From assembly GCA_022419385.1 (NCBI GenBank), contig JAJUBI010000001.1, positions 6,138,001-6,202,000 of the forward strand: a DNA stretch of 64,000 nt, given 5' to 3'. The translations under genes were made by a program, and so were the position numbers. The notes under the pieces were generated by a model that ran no database searches, was not told the origin of the DNA, and was given only the letters and a program-made list of their open reading frames with translations. Source of the DNA: Paraconiothyrium sp. Pb-2020 (lineage: Eukaryota; Ascomycota; Dothideomycetes; Pleosporales; Didymosphaeriaceae). Shown piece after piece: positions 10,566 to 21,235 of the stretch; positions within the stretch are counted from its first letter, which is position 1; each line of letters begins with the position of its first letter.

Positions 10566-12105
10566 CTTGCCGTTACACAATAGACTGCTGGAATTTCGTT
10601 CTCAGGTTAAAGAGTTTACCACAAGAGAATATGAATTCAATTGGGCTTGCATTCGAGCAATAATGCCGCACAGTCCTTCTTAAGCTCCGCAAACCCCGCA
10701 TTGACGGGGCGTCGGCCTCAAGGAACACTTCCATATGGAAAGGAATGGCACCAATCGCTTGTCAGTGTGCGGCTCCGATTCCTTGGCCATGTCTCCATTC
10801 ATCGTGCGGTGGCTGTGCCACCCGCGTCTGGACATGCATTCTCATCAACGCGAAGTAGCTATACGCCGGCAAGTACACTCAAGTGGACGTCCTGTGAGGC
10901 AGATGTGGACTGATATTCGGTCCGCATGATTGCTTTCCAGCGGATCCGCAACGACAGTGCGTCCGCAACGAGAGCCCCGTTCATGATTGGCGTAAGCAGG
11001 CGGGTATCATGGATGTTACCCGAAGATGTGGTACCATGTATCACCCTGAGTTAGCGGTTCAATAGGACTTGCAGTCGTAAAGCGGAGGGGCACAGCACCC
11101 AGATCGAGCAGGGTCCATGCAGCGGTAAAGTACGTCACGTCTCATCTACTCGCTGGAAAAAACTCAAGATAGCTGGGTAAACCAAACTGGGTGCCTAGAA
11201 GATGTTCTGCAGTAGAGACGGACGCTGGCTGGCTATTACAAGTGTGTCATTGCAGACGTCACACCCGGTCTGCGAGGCCAATGACTGAACATGTTTGCTT
11301 CCATTGAGAGATCTGACACTGATGAAAGCGTCTGCGGTCGAAGGCTGAGCTCATCTTCCGGTCGAAATGGCCAAGCTATGCCAGTAGCGTGGTGCTGCGG
11401 GGTTAGCCGCATGGAAGGGGCCAAAGGTGCCGTGCCGTCCGAGGCGTATACGTAGGCCGCCAACCGTGAATAGCTCTAGCGACTATGAGATGAACACAAG
11501 TACTTGACCAAAAAGGATGTGGGGTGCAGTAGTTGCTGCGGAGAACGCTTGAACGAAAAACGCACCTATGCAAGGATCGCTGAGCCGAAGGTTTAGCGAG
11601 CGGGGTGTGGTAAAGTGCGGGGGTCGGACTGAATCATTCAGGCAAGCTACGAGTCACGTTGTCTTGCAGTCAATCGAGGATAGGAGTGCAACGGACCGAC
11701 TCTGCGTAGATCCGCGCATTCCACGCCATACATATTGTTCGTCTTGAGGCGATATCAATCGGCTCCGCAGCAGGGTTGGCATCTGTATTATTCCCGTCAG
11801 CGGTGAGCTTGAAAGTCCAACCTGCAACGTCCTTCTTGGTTAGCCCACATAACACTGAGCATCCAAGACACCGGAAGCGGGGTTATCATGATCCTTGCTG
11901 TTGGAAAGCTGACGATTGCCCACGGGGGCGGAAAATTGTATTGAAAGTATCTTTGATGCTTTCCCGACACCCGAAATGCAGTGGGTATCCGATGATGTAC
12001 GCCTCTCTATCCGCAGAAACGCCGTGCTGATGCTTTTAAGAGTGGAGAAACAGAAGCAAAGGAAGTAGAGCCATGTTGGGAACCTCCAGGGAAGGCCTTT
12101 CCAAT
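10566..12105. other. Intergenic, no recognised gene
   Basis: About 1.5 kb between the alcohol oxidase start and the alternative oxidase stop. Only short frames occur. Minus-strand frames at 11670-11855 and 11840-12163 read openly but match no family I recognise and give no coherent spliced product. The part next to 10565 is the presumed alcohol oxidase promoter. Confidence 0.5.
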
Positions 12106-13388
12106 CTAAATTATGTCGCTGCGCTCCCATCCTGTCGGTCGCTGGAACTTGAGATCTTTGCATGGATGGGGCTTCTCGTTGTCCTTGTATTCGCTAACGT
12201 AGGGGTTGGGGTCTTCGACTTGGTCGAGGTTACCCAATGTGTGGTTGACTTCGCGGTGCTTGCTCTCATCGGCGCGGACTAGTAACATATCAGCGAATAC
12301 CTGGCTAGGAAGGTTGTGTGCATACTGTATAGCAGCAAGTCTCGCATTGAGCAGTTGCCTTCAGGCATCTTCCAGTAATCGATCGCAATTTGTGGGGCCT
12401 GTAACTTCTCCCACTTAGGGAGTCGACCAGCATCAAGGTCCTGGATCTGACGCGTGTATGTGATGACAGCCTCTTCTTCTAGGTATCCGACGAAACGGTG
12501 CACGGTGCGAGGGCTGATGAGATATGCAAAGAACAGTGCATTGCACCACACTCCCTGAGCGCCAAGGACTGAGCAGGTTAGTATGGAACTTTCAACCCGA
12601 CACATAATTGCGTCTTGACTGACCTAGAAATCTCATAAACCAGCCGGGCTCACTCATCTTGAGAAAAGTGAGTAGGTGCATACGCTCGTTGAAGCTTTCT
12701 TCAAGCAAACTCTCGATCCTAAATACTGTCAGACACTGCATGGTAAGCACAGAGATACAACTTACCATCCGTTATCCCTCTTCATACGTCGCATCGAATG
12801 GAGATGTCTTAGCATGCCTGCAACCATTCCGGGCACGCCGGCAACCGACTCTAAGAATACATTCCGTATCATGTACTTCTCCTCTGTCATCGCATATTTT
12901 TTCCTGGCGGCTTCGGGGTCCTTTCCGTTCAAAGCGACAGCCTTCTCGTGCTTATATCCTGTTGCGAAATCCAAACCCCATCGAAGGACCTTGACCGCGA
13001 GGAGAGCAACCTTGTCGGAAAGAGATTTAGCCTCACGATGAGCCACAACGACGCTCTCCATATCGTTATACGAATAGACTTTGATGCGTCAGTTGATGTC
13101 GTTGGGTAGGCAAGTGGAGTCAACCATACCAGGATGGGGCCATGCTGGCGGCGTCCTGCGGACTTTGTCTGTCTCTGTTTGGGGGAAGAATTCGTCAATC
13201 TTGGATGTCTTGGAAGTGTTGGAGAATTGGCGTTGAGATGCCTGTGCAAGCTGGACGTGATGGATGGCAACGAAAGTTGGCCTCAGCCCAGCACTGTAGG
13301 TATTCAAGCCATTGAGGGTCTTGAGGAATTGAGTAGAAGCCTGCTTTGAACCCCTGGGCCCGTGTGTCGCTACTCTCGTGGAGATCAT
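12106..13388 (-). CDS. Mitochondrial alternative oxidase
   Basis: Cyanide-resistant di-iron ubiquinol oxidase of the inner mitochondrial membrane, which passes electrons from ubiquinol to oxygen without pumping protons. The first exon (13388-13130) encodes a presequence rich in Arg, Ser, Thr and Gln with no acidic residue for about 60 residues. It contains SQRQFSNTSK, a typical fungal cleavage context. After an intron the sequence continues VYSYNDMESVVVAHREAKSL. All di-iron ligands are visible: E in FLESVAGVPGM, ExxH in NERMHLLTF, E in LEEEAVITYTR, and ExxH in RADESKHREVNH. The C-terminus is GWERSDII. At least three further short introns interrupt the gene. It lies downstream of the alcohol oxidase on the same strand, but 1.5 kb apart, so they are separate genes. 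Confidence 0.95.
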
Positions 13389-14611
13389 AGGTGTGGCAAG
13401 ATGTCGATGGTAAGTGTTGATAACTTGTTAAGGTTTGGGTTAACGTAGCAAGTTGATGCCGGACAATAGGTGTGATTATAGATGCGGAAAAAATTAGCAG
13501 CTGAGGCAACAATCGGTCTTTATATGACCAAGGCTTCGACGTCGACGACAAAGGGTTCAGGGCTTCGAGAACGTTTCGGGATCCCACGCACTGCGCTCAG
13601 TCATACATGGCGCAGCTTGCCAATGCAGGCAGCCGCCGACGCAGGTTAGCAGCCGCACAAGCCCGAAACGATCCTTCGTAGCGCATGTCATTCTCTAAAA
13701 GAAATCCGGGCAGGTCTCGTGCATTGGGGAGGCCGAAGGCATTGGTGCATTTCACGAAAACCCGCCGGAACGTCGCGCCAAGATCGGAGTCATGCTTCGT
13801 AACTCGCCGGGAGTCCAGACAGGTCAACAGCAACGACACAGTTGCTTGATAGCTAATCATAGAGAATTATCTCATTGAAAGATAGATAGATGGCAGTATA
13901 CTTCTCTTAAGGAAGTATGCAAGTTCCATAATCAGTTAGCGAACAGTATGCAGGTGCGGGCTGAAGTTCACCTTTCGCAAGCCCGAAAAATGGGCGGCGT
14001 CTCGGTGTCTCGCTCACTCGCTCACACCTTTTTGCCCCCACGATCGATCCCACGTAAAGTCGCCGAGATCTATTCTAGCTGCCGATAAAATGAATGCCTA
14101 TTTAGTACTGCCGAAGGGCTTGCTGCCGACGGTATCTCTTCGACGGGACACGGCGAAGCCGTTGCTTAGTGACGGCGAAGAATCAACTGCCACACATGTG
14201 CCGATGTTACGGCGGTTCTTGCATGCAGGTGCCGATCAGGTGCAGCTTCGTCAGTGAGAGCATCTCGGGGCGTTCGATAGAATCCTTCAATGTTCAAGGG
14301 TAAGCAGGTGCACACAAAGTTGGCTAATACCACGCTGAGTACGAGCGAGAATATGATCACCTGAACTCTACCTTCATTTGTGTAAGAGGTAGGCTTCATG
14401 AAAACTAACAAAGTCCGGTGTATGATCGATATCTGGCTGCGACCATCCTTTCGCGCTGCTTCCCGCTCAAGGAACAATGCAGCTCAAAGTACTGTGATCA
14501 AGGAACATCATAGAGTTGATGTTATACATTGATTGTTTGGTGTCATAGACCATCATCTTCTCTTGTCAACGCTTCTCAACACTGCCATCCTTCGAACAAG
14601 TCGCCGATAGC
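13389..14611. other. Intergenic, no recognised gene
   Basis: Presumed alternative oxidase promoter on the left. Minus-strand frames at 13597-13860 and 14166-14477 match no known family and lack supporting splice structure, so they are not called. Confidence 0.5.
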
Positions 14612-15086
14612 TCACTGGACGTTGAAACCATTCTCGCCAGACTTGGTCGAGATATCGCTGTGCTCCACGCCACTCACGCTAGCAGCAGAGGGACCTTTGT
14701 TGAGATGTTGAACGAACTCCTTGATCGCATCGGAGGGGCCTTGAGCTTCACCTTGAACCTAGCAAGGTTAGATATGAGTACTAGGAGAGAGCAGCGGACT
14801 TTACAGTTCCGTCAGAAGCATTAGTCACAAATCCTGTTACTCCAAGGCTCTTGGCTTGCTTCGAGGTGAACGAGCTGGGTAGGTCGTCAGTCATAGCGAT
14901 AAGCTAGAGAAGCAGTTGCCCGCACCGGAAGTTTACGCCTGTTGCCATCAGAAAACGTAGTCATTAGAGCAATTGATGCGAGTCTATAGTTACCTTGCAC
15001 CTCACCATCAACCTTGAAGGAAATCTGCTTGCGCTCAGCACCATCACCAGCTTACTGATGGTTCGACATACTCGCTTGTCGGCCAT
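14612..15086 (-). CDS. Acylphosphatase, five exons including a 13-nt exon
   Basis: Small cytosolic enzyme that hydrolyses acyl phosphates. My exon model on the minus strand is 15072-15086, 14994-15024, 14926-14938, 14805-14874 and 14612-14758, giving 91 residues, the usual family size. Exon 1 encodes MADKR and is followed by GTATGT...GCAG (47 nt). The joined product reads MADKR-ISFKVDGEVQGVNFR, then SFTSKQAKSLGVTGFVTNASDGT and VQGEAQGPSDAIKEF. The two catalytic residues are present: Arg in GVNFR and Asn in VTNASDG. All phases agree and every intron is GT-AG. The third exon is only 13 nt. An alternative start at MSNHQ hits TAA at 15052-15054, which the splice model removes as intronic. Confidence in the family is high, and slightly lower for each exon edge. 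Confidence 0.88.
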
Positions 15087-15705
15087 TCTGATTGTGCTTG
15101 AAAAGAAGCGTTTCATATAACAAGCTGCTTGGGATAGATGACCTGCCAGCTTGCGTGTCGAGTGCCATAGTCACTGGCCGTAGAGCGGCGGACACTAATC
15201 GGACGCAAGCTACCGACGTCATCGTGAACGCGCTGCTGGTTGACACAGGCCAGCCCTATGAAAGGACACGCTAACCTCGAGGCAGAACCCTGGCAGCTAA
15301 CGGCGGGGACTACCCGCCCGGAGCTCAGGGACTCGCGGTTTCACAGCGTGGCAGAGCTTCAAGAACGGATACGTATTTGCTCCTGGAGTGCTTCCGGCAA
15401 GTTACTTGTCCGGCAGTAGGCGTGATAGCGGTGCGCGCAGCTGGTGTTTGCTGGTGTGGGTGGGGCATGCGACTGGCTGGAGCGGCGCGTTGTTGTCGCT
15501 CGCGTCTCCTCAGGAGAACTTACTGCGACGATATTTGACACACAATCCAATCTCCTGCCCGTCGCCGCCTAGCAACCGCACCCACCCTACACCTCATGGA
15601 CTTCGGAGATGACCTGTAGCTGACTCCCCCTGCAAAAGACACACGACAGTCCCCAGACACCTGTTGCTTGCACCTGCATAACCGCCACACCGCCCGCAAC
15701 CAGCC
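15087..15705. promoter_or_regulatory. Divergent intergenic region
   Basis: About 620 bp between the diverging acylphosphatase (minus) and the hypothetical gene at 15706 (plus). It must hold both promoters. No specific motif stands out and no gene is recognised in it. Confidence 0.5.
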
Positions 15706-17217
15706 ATGGAGTCAACCCCCTCCCCTCCGCCCGAACGTGCCCTTTCGCCAGAGCCATGGGTTTCGCCCTCGCTCGCACTGCATGCTGTGCCGCAGCTCGA
15801 TCGCTCAGTGTCGACAGCATCTGATGTCTCGTCCGTCTCGGGCCGTTCGGCGAGCTCGAGACTTTCTGAAAGTGGCATACCTGGCAGGAGGCGAGGGTAC
15901 ATGCGACCAGAAGGAACAGAGTTCTCTCGGTCTGCAAAGAATAGAGAGAGTGTCATGAACCTGGGCACAATAGCACATCTGCAGTACTACTTCGCTCGAA
16001 CCGGCCTGCTGGACGAGGCTACAGGTAGAGTTGCGAAGAAGCGCAAGAACGGCTCGAGGACAGCAAGTGGGTCGGAACGGCCGCTTTCAGACATCGAGGG
16101 CGACATGTCCGGACTTTCACTTGGGACCGGGGATCAACTAGGAGAGGGTCTGGTAGAGTCTCCCATCGACGACAATGCATCCATGAGCTGGGACGATAAC
16201 GAACCGGTCATGCTTCCGCCTACCGTGAGCACATACAAGAGCACTCCAGTCTACGTACCTCCACCACCCGACATGACGATTCTGCGTCGAGAACTACGCG
16301 AGTCGCTCGACGAATGCACGAAACACTTGCAAGAGCTTGAGAAAGGCCACAGCAACGGGACCAATGCAGATATGTCCCTCGCAGATGGAGCGGGCAGCCG
16401 GCAGTCTGCAGAGGCGCCCGGATGGCACCAGATCCAGGGCCTGAATCTCCTCGACGTGGCAACTCTCGCGATTCGCGCGGCGAAGAATTATTACACGGCG
16501 CACGAGAACCCTCAGCGACTGTACTCCATCAAGTCGGAGCGGACAATACGCAAGGAACTATACGATGTGCTCGAGGTGCTGAAACGTTTAGCTATACGCA
16601 ACTTTGCCAATGGTGTGTCACCCGCCGAAGTGGTCTGCATCAAAGAGTGGGTCGAAGACATCGGCACGCTGCTAGACACCGAGGAAGAAAAAGAGCGCGT
16701 AGAACAAGAAGAACGGGAGAGTTGGTCCTGGCGCGAGGGCGACTGGACTGGAAAAGAGAGGGAAAGAGAGCTACTCTTCCTGAAATCGTTCGACTCCGTT
16801 CCAGAACCGCTACCGGATTGGACAAGCCCAGAGGGCGCGGAACTGCCCACACCCTTCCTAGCCACATTACAGAATGGACTGCGGCTCATCCATCTGCACA
16901 ACAGCATCGTCAAGAAGTCCCCTAAGCAATTCGAGGAGATCAAGCAGTACCATACAGATACCGCAAAGCCATATCGATGCGCTGACAACCTGCGCTATTG
17001 GGCCAAAGCCGCCGAGCTACGTTGGGATGTCAAGATAGAGATCGACGCAATGGGCGTGGTGCAGGGAATAGACGGCGAAGCATGGCGAAAGTTCGACGAT
17101 GCGCTTATGAAATGGTGCAAGGGCGTCCGCGAGGAGATCGTCAAAGAGTGGAAGCAACAGAAGAGTCAAGTTCGGGCGCCAACTCTCCAAATCGACACCG
17201 ACTTCGAGGTCTCGTAG
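15706..17217 (+). CDS. Conserved fungal protein of unknown function
   Basis: A single-exon 503-residue protein. The first 95 residues are Ser/Pro-rich and probably disordered (MESTPSPPPERALSPEPW onward). They are followed by a short block MNLGTIAHLQYYFARTGLLD (about 85-104), basic and acidic linkers, and a structured helical second half from about residue 240 (GWHQIQGLNLLDVATLAIRA) to the end. A Glu/Arg-rich coiled segment lies near 325-350. No signal peptide, membrane segment or catalytic motif is visible. The layout looks like an uncharacterised protein kept across filamentous ascomycetes, but I cannot name a family. The start is the first in-frame ATG after upstream stops. Confidence 0.75.
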   Translation: MESTPSPPPERALSPEPWVSPSLALHAVPQLDRSVSTASDVSSVSGRSASSRLSESGIPGRRRGYMRPEGTEFSRSAKNRESVMNLGTIAHLQYYFARTGLLDEATGRVAKKRKNGSRTASGSERPLSDIEGDMSGLSLGTGDQLGEGLVESPIDDNASMSWDDNEPVMLPPTVSTYKSTPVYVPPPPDMTILRRELRESLDECTKHLQELEKGHSNGTNADMSLADGAGSRQSAEAPGWHQIQGLNLLDVATLAIRAAKNYYTAHENPQRLYSIKSERTIRKELYDVLEVLKRLAIRNFANGVSPAEVVCIKEWVEDIGTLLDTEEEKERVEQEERESWSWREGDWTGKERERELLFLKSFDSVPEPLPDWTSPEGAELPTPFLATLQNGLRLIHLHNSIVKKSPKQFEEIKQYHTDTAKPYRCADNLRYWAKAAELRWDVKIEIDAMGVVQGIDGEAWRKFDDALMKWCKGVREEIVKEWKQQKSQVRAPTLQIDTDFEVS

Positions 17218-18156
17218 CCAGATCGCACACCATCCCGGCCAGCACAGCAAACCCCTTACCCCTTCTTTGTCCATGTTTTTCAGCACCACACCTTTTACAT
17301 CGATGAGACATCCGAGTTGACGAAATCTCTGAATAGCGGCTGGGTTGGATACCGATTCTACTTTTCTTCTTCAGATTGAAGCCAGCTTGCTTCTGTTTTG
17401 TCTCGTTGTTTCCTTCTACCAGAGCGATACCACATCATCTGAGTTAGATACCCCATACCCCATCATGTTCACCCATAACAATTTGCAATTTTTAGCACAT
17501 AGCTGAGGCCATAGCGAGCCCGGCAGAATAGATTTAATTTCATTGCGTGTCGCATGCCGAATATTGCTCTTCGCCATCCTACTGCATGCATACATAATCT
17601 TATGGCTCGTGTCTACTACGCGTATGATCTGCGTAGGTTCTGCTATAGGCAGGGACGTCATACCATAGTACACATATGCAGAGATAACCGTGTCTACGCC
17701 AGGCGCAGTGGAGTGGAGTGGTCCGTTATCCGAAGAATGAACCGGGCGTCTGTGCAGTGTCGCGTAGGAACGTTTTAGATAGAACGGGGCTGTTTCTAGA
17801 AGCCAGGGTTGGCACGTAATCTCGCGGCCAGGGGCTACGACGAGCATTGACGCACGGTGAGACGCCACAGCGACAGAAGAACGAGTAGCGCGCAGAGTCG
17901 TGGTACGGCTGCTTCAATATTACTTGCAGATGCGGGTGCTGCGGTGTACACGACAGTCTGCTCCACTTGCAGTAGCTTATGTTGGCTTTGTTGACTTTTG
18001 TGACGAAAAACAACAAAAGGTGGGACGCGCATCGGAGACGCGCCGGAGCAATCAAACGGCTGCACAACATCGACCAGTGCATCCTTATCCCACAAGCGAC
18101 GGCGCTGAGTAGCCTCCTGAATTACCTCTTCTCGAGCGCAGCGCTCGTCTTCTAGC
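17218..18156. other. Intergenic, no recognised gene
   Basis: Between two plus-strand genes. It holds the 3' flank of the hypothetical gene and the presumed KAR9 promoter. Frames on both strands are short or are shadows with no family resemblance. Confidence 0.5.
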
Positions 18157-18225
18157 ATGTCAAATGAACCCATCCGCGCTGCCGCCGGCCCAAACTCCGC
18201 CAAACGCTCCTTCCTCGTCTGCTGA
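18133..18225 (+). promoter_or_regulatory. Palindrome and overlapping uORF at the KAR9 start
   Basis: A 15-bp perfect palindrome with a one-base centre lies at 18133-18147 (CGAGCGC, A, GCGCTCG). The first ATG after it, at 18157, has A at -3 and opens a 22-residue frame ending TGA at 18223-18225. That frame overlaps the KAR9 ATG at 18164, which has C at -3. If both are in the mRNA, KAR9 would depend on leaky scanning. The transcription start is not known. Confidence 0.4.
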
Positions 18226-21200
18226 TGAGGTGGCAGTGAGGACACCTGCACGCACGCTCCCCGGCCACCACTCTTCACCCTCGCCCAAGCGCCCCGAGTC
18301 CGCCGCCGCCCTCGAAAGTACCACAAAGCTTGCAAGAAACGTGTCGCCGGGCCTGCTGGCCCGCATGAAATTCCTGAACCAGAATCAGGCACCAGAGTCT
18401 AACCGTGGCTTTTCACCCGCGCAAATAGGCCGCATCTCCAAAAACACGATCTCCGCGCTGGACGAATTCCATCGTGATCGCCGTAGCTTTCACATTGAGC
18501 GCAGGGGCACAGCCTGGAGCGGCACTAGCAGCCAGATTGAGCTGACGGGCGAGTCGGTGCCGGCGCTGGCAATGGACGCCAGCCCACCCTCGAGCTTCGA
18601 AAGCAACCGCAGCAGTTTCGTGAGCACCAGCGACAGGGTGCTGCCCTCTGATTCAGAAGCGGGCGATCTGAAAGAGGACCACCAAAAATACCGCCTCCCC
18701 GACATTACCAAAACCAAAAGCCTCTCGCAGGCCGTCACCGAAACGGAGGCCAGCAGCGACACGGAGCTGGGCCGTCCACCCACGCCGCCGCCTAAAGATA
18801 CGCCGCCCGCCCTCGAGGCTTCGGTCCTCGACAGTGAAAATGGTATCGATGTCGACGCCTACTTTCACCAGCGTCATTTTTCGCGCGCGAATTCCATCTA
18901 CACACTCTCCCGCGCAAGCTTCACCAACCAGATTCAGCAGTTGACCTCCATCAAACTCCCGCCGCCCGAGTCGCTTACTTCAGAGATCCGCGCGCTTCCT
19001 TCCTCAACGGCCGCCGGTCGGGCGTTGCACAGCGCCGCGAACAGTATAAAACAATGGATGGCCAAGGCAGCAGAGGTCCTCAGCGGACTTGACGCCGAGG
19101 ACGACGTGGAATGGGCTGCCGCTGCTGGACGTGAAGGCTTGGAAGAGGTGGACGCTGCCATTGGCAAGTTCGAGGGTCTGGTCAATGTTTACATTACTGC
19201 CATTGAGGACCTCCAAGGCAGAGCCGACATTGCAACCTTGCCGGGCCGAGATCTCACTACGCTGGTGGTTCAGATGGAGGACGTGGTTAGCAACTGGTCC
19301 AAAATCAAGAAAACACTCAAAGGCATCAAATCGCAAGTGGAGATTGCCATGGAGTGGGAAGAGCTCTGGAACACCGTACTAGGAGAAATTGGCATGGAGA
19401 TTGACAACCTCAGTCGCCTGGTATTTGAGATGGAAGAACGCCGACACCGTGCAATCAGTGACTCCGTCGCCGAATCGGCTGAAACTTTCAACATTGCGGA
19501 TCTAGAAACGATCGTTGAAGAGACACCTCGTCAGCAAGCGCGCGAACAGGCCCGACTGCAGAGCAATCGGTTTAGTATGCCGATACTGCCTACGCTCTCG
19601 ATCATGTCCCCCGTGTCACCCATTCCGCAAATTGAGCAGGAAAATTCCCGACTCCTTGCGCTATTCGCGAAGCTGCAGCCCTTGCGCGCCTCCCTTGACT
19701 TCTTACCCATGCGGCTTCAGCACTTCCAGATGCGCGCAGGCAAACTTTTCCCTTCTGCATGTGACGAGCTCACTAGGCGGAAGGAACAGCTCGAGAAAAT
19801 GGAGAAGAAGCTGGAAGCTGATGCTGATGCCTTGAGGGAAGAGCTTGGCGAAGACAAATGGGTGCATAGCTTTCGACAGGCTGGCAGCAAAGCCATTGCA
19901 ATGTACGATTCGCTGATGAAGAGTATACAGAGACTTCGACAGGTCATCGAAGAAGGTGATGACGAGAAGCTTGGCTCTCGCATGTCGACATACAAGGACA
20001 AGCGCGAGCACTACCCGCCTTCGATGAAGCGGGTATTGGAGCTAATCGACATTGAGATGAAACACCGCTCAACCGTCAACGGCGAGATTTTACGCATTCA
20101 GCAAGATGTCAGGCAGAAGGTCTCTGACTTGCAGGTCCAAATGAAGGAGATGGACATGGTCCTCGAAGAAGTGACGGCCACACGAAAGCTGCGCGATTCG
20201 GTGTCTACAGTTTTATCGGGTCGAACTGAAGCATCGCTGACGAGCTCTGCTTTAGATACGCCTAACAGCTCACCTGCCTCGAGCGTTATCATGAGCCGGA
20301 AAAGTAGTGAATACGGCCGCATAACTCCAGTCGGAAAGAGTTCGCGTCAGACAAGCGTATCCAGCACAAAGCCTTCTCTATCAGCGAGTCGTCGCTTATC
20401 TAGCCTACCGATGGCTACGAGCACCACTGGACGTAAGGCAATATCATCGTCTCGATTGGAGGCACTGGCTACTCCCAGTCACCCTCCGCGATCTATGTCT
20501 AGTACTCCAACGCGACAGCTACATTCAGCAACCCCATCATCTGAAAAACCAAGATGGAACTCTAGCGTCAACATGCGTGATACTGTAGTCGGACACAACT
20601 TCAAACCACTATCTCTGACGACCCCTTCACCACATCGAAAGGACCCTACTACTCCTCTTAGGACCTTGAGGAGTGTGTCTAGTCACTCTGCCATTCCTGT
20701 CCGTAGCCCACTTGGCCAGGCGTCTGCGCTTTCACCTTCCTCCTTGCGGCCTGCGTCCACCACGCCCGCACAACTGCCCACTAGTCGGCGTCCTTTGGCT
20801 AGCCCTATGCAATCTCCCTCAACACCGGCCCGTGGCAAGTCTGCCCTGCAGACTACGCCCACTTCGTCTTTGTCGTCGTACCGCACGCCAACCTCGGCTC
20901 GCAGAGTAACAATCGCAGAGGAGGAGAGTGACAGCACGGCCACTGAAGAGAGCCCCATGGCTCGTCGCGCCTCGCGCCCGGCGAGTGTGATGACAAGCCG
21001 CCGCACGAGCATGTTGCCCACGCCCAAACAGCGTACCACTAGTGGGACGACTATACCAGCGATTACAACTCCAGGAGGGCGCACTCACAGCAGGCTAGGA
21101 AGTACTGAGGACGGTCGCAGAAGCAAGCTCGGGCTCGATGCAGGGCGCAAGAGCTCTCTCGGCACGACCAGTGGCCGCAAGTCTAGCTTGGACGGCCGCA

Positions 21201-21235
21201 AGTCGAGCTTAGACGAGCGTCCACGGTGGAGGTAG
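18164..21235 (+). CDS. KAR9: KAR9-like spindle-positioning protein
   Basis: A single-exon 1023-residue protein resembling the karyogamy protein KAR9 family (PF08580), which links the microtubule plus-end protein Bim1/EB1 to type V myosin and orients the spindle and nuclei. The layout fits. Residues 1-250 are a disordered N-terminal region. About 255-690 is a helical domain (RALHSAANSIKQWMAKAAEVL and later WVHSFRQAGSKAIAMYDSLMKSIQRL). The C-terminus is long, basic and Ser/Thr/Pro-rich. That tail contains an SxIP EB1-binding motif, SAIP, at 842-845 and a second TxIP-type motif, TTIP, at 962-965, both flanked by basic Ser/Pro sequence as in known Bim1 ligands. The C-terminus has short KSSLG/GRKSSLD repeats. 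The name rests on domain layout and motifs, without a search. Confidence 0.75.
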   Translation: MNPSALPPAQTPPNAPSSSADEVAVRTPARTLPGHHSSPSPKRPESAAALESTTKLARNVSPGLLARMKFLNQNQAPESNRGFSPAQIGRISKNTISALDEFHRDRRSFHIERRGTAWSGTSSQIELTGESVPALAMDASPPSSFESNRSSFVSTSDRVLPSDSEAGDLKEDHQKYRLPDITKTKSLSQAVTETEASSDTELGRPPTPPPKDTPPALEASVLDSENGIDVDAYFHQRHFSRANSIYTLSRASFTNQIQQLTSIKLPPPESLTSEIRALPSSTAAGRALHSAANSIKQWMAKAAEVLSGLDAEDDVEWAAAAGREGLEEVDAAIGKFEGLVNVYITAIEDLQGRADIATLPGRDLTTLVVQMEDVVSNWSKIKKTLKGIKSQVEIAMEWEELWNTVLGEIGMEIDNLSRLVFEMEERRHRAISDSVAESAETFNIADLETIVEETPRQQAREQARLQSNRFSMPILPTLSIMSPVSPIPQIEQENSRLLALFAKLQPLRASLDFLPMRLQHFQMRAGKLFPSACDELTRRKEQLEKMEKKLEADADALREELGEDKWVHSFRQAGSKAIAMYDSLMKSIQRLRQVIEEGDDEKLGSRMSTYKDKREHYPPSMKRVLELIDIEMKHRSTVNGEILRIQQDVRQKVSDLQVQMKEMDMVLEEVTATRKLRDSVSTVLSGRTEASLTSSALDTPNSSPASSVIMSRKSSEYGRITPVGKSSRQTSVSSTKPSLSASRRLSSLPMATSTTGRKAISSSRLEALATPSHPPRSMSSTPTRQLHSATPSSEKPRWNSSVNMRDTVVGHNFKPLSLTTPSPHRKDPTTPLRTLRSVSSHSAIPVRSPLGQASALSPSSLRPASTTPAQLPTSRRPLASPMQSPSTPARGKSALQTTPTSSLSSYRTPTSARRVTIAEEESDSTATEESPMARRASRPASVMTSRRTSMLPTPKQRTTSGTTIPAITTPGGRTHSRLGSTEDGRRSKLGLDAGRKSSLGTTSGRKSSLDGRKSSLDERPRWR

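Noticed and set aside
7848..13388. The oxidase pair as part of a secondary metabolite cluster with the acyltransferase
   Set aside because: No backbone synthase, transporter or pathway regulator lies nearby, and the intervening genes are unrelated.
15052..15054. In-frame TAA near the acylphosphatase N-terminus suggesting a pseudogene
   Set aside because: A 47-nt GTATGT...GCAG intron removes it and joins MADKR directly to ISFKVDGEVQG, giving a perfect family N-terminus.
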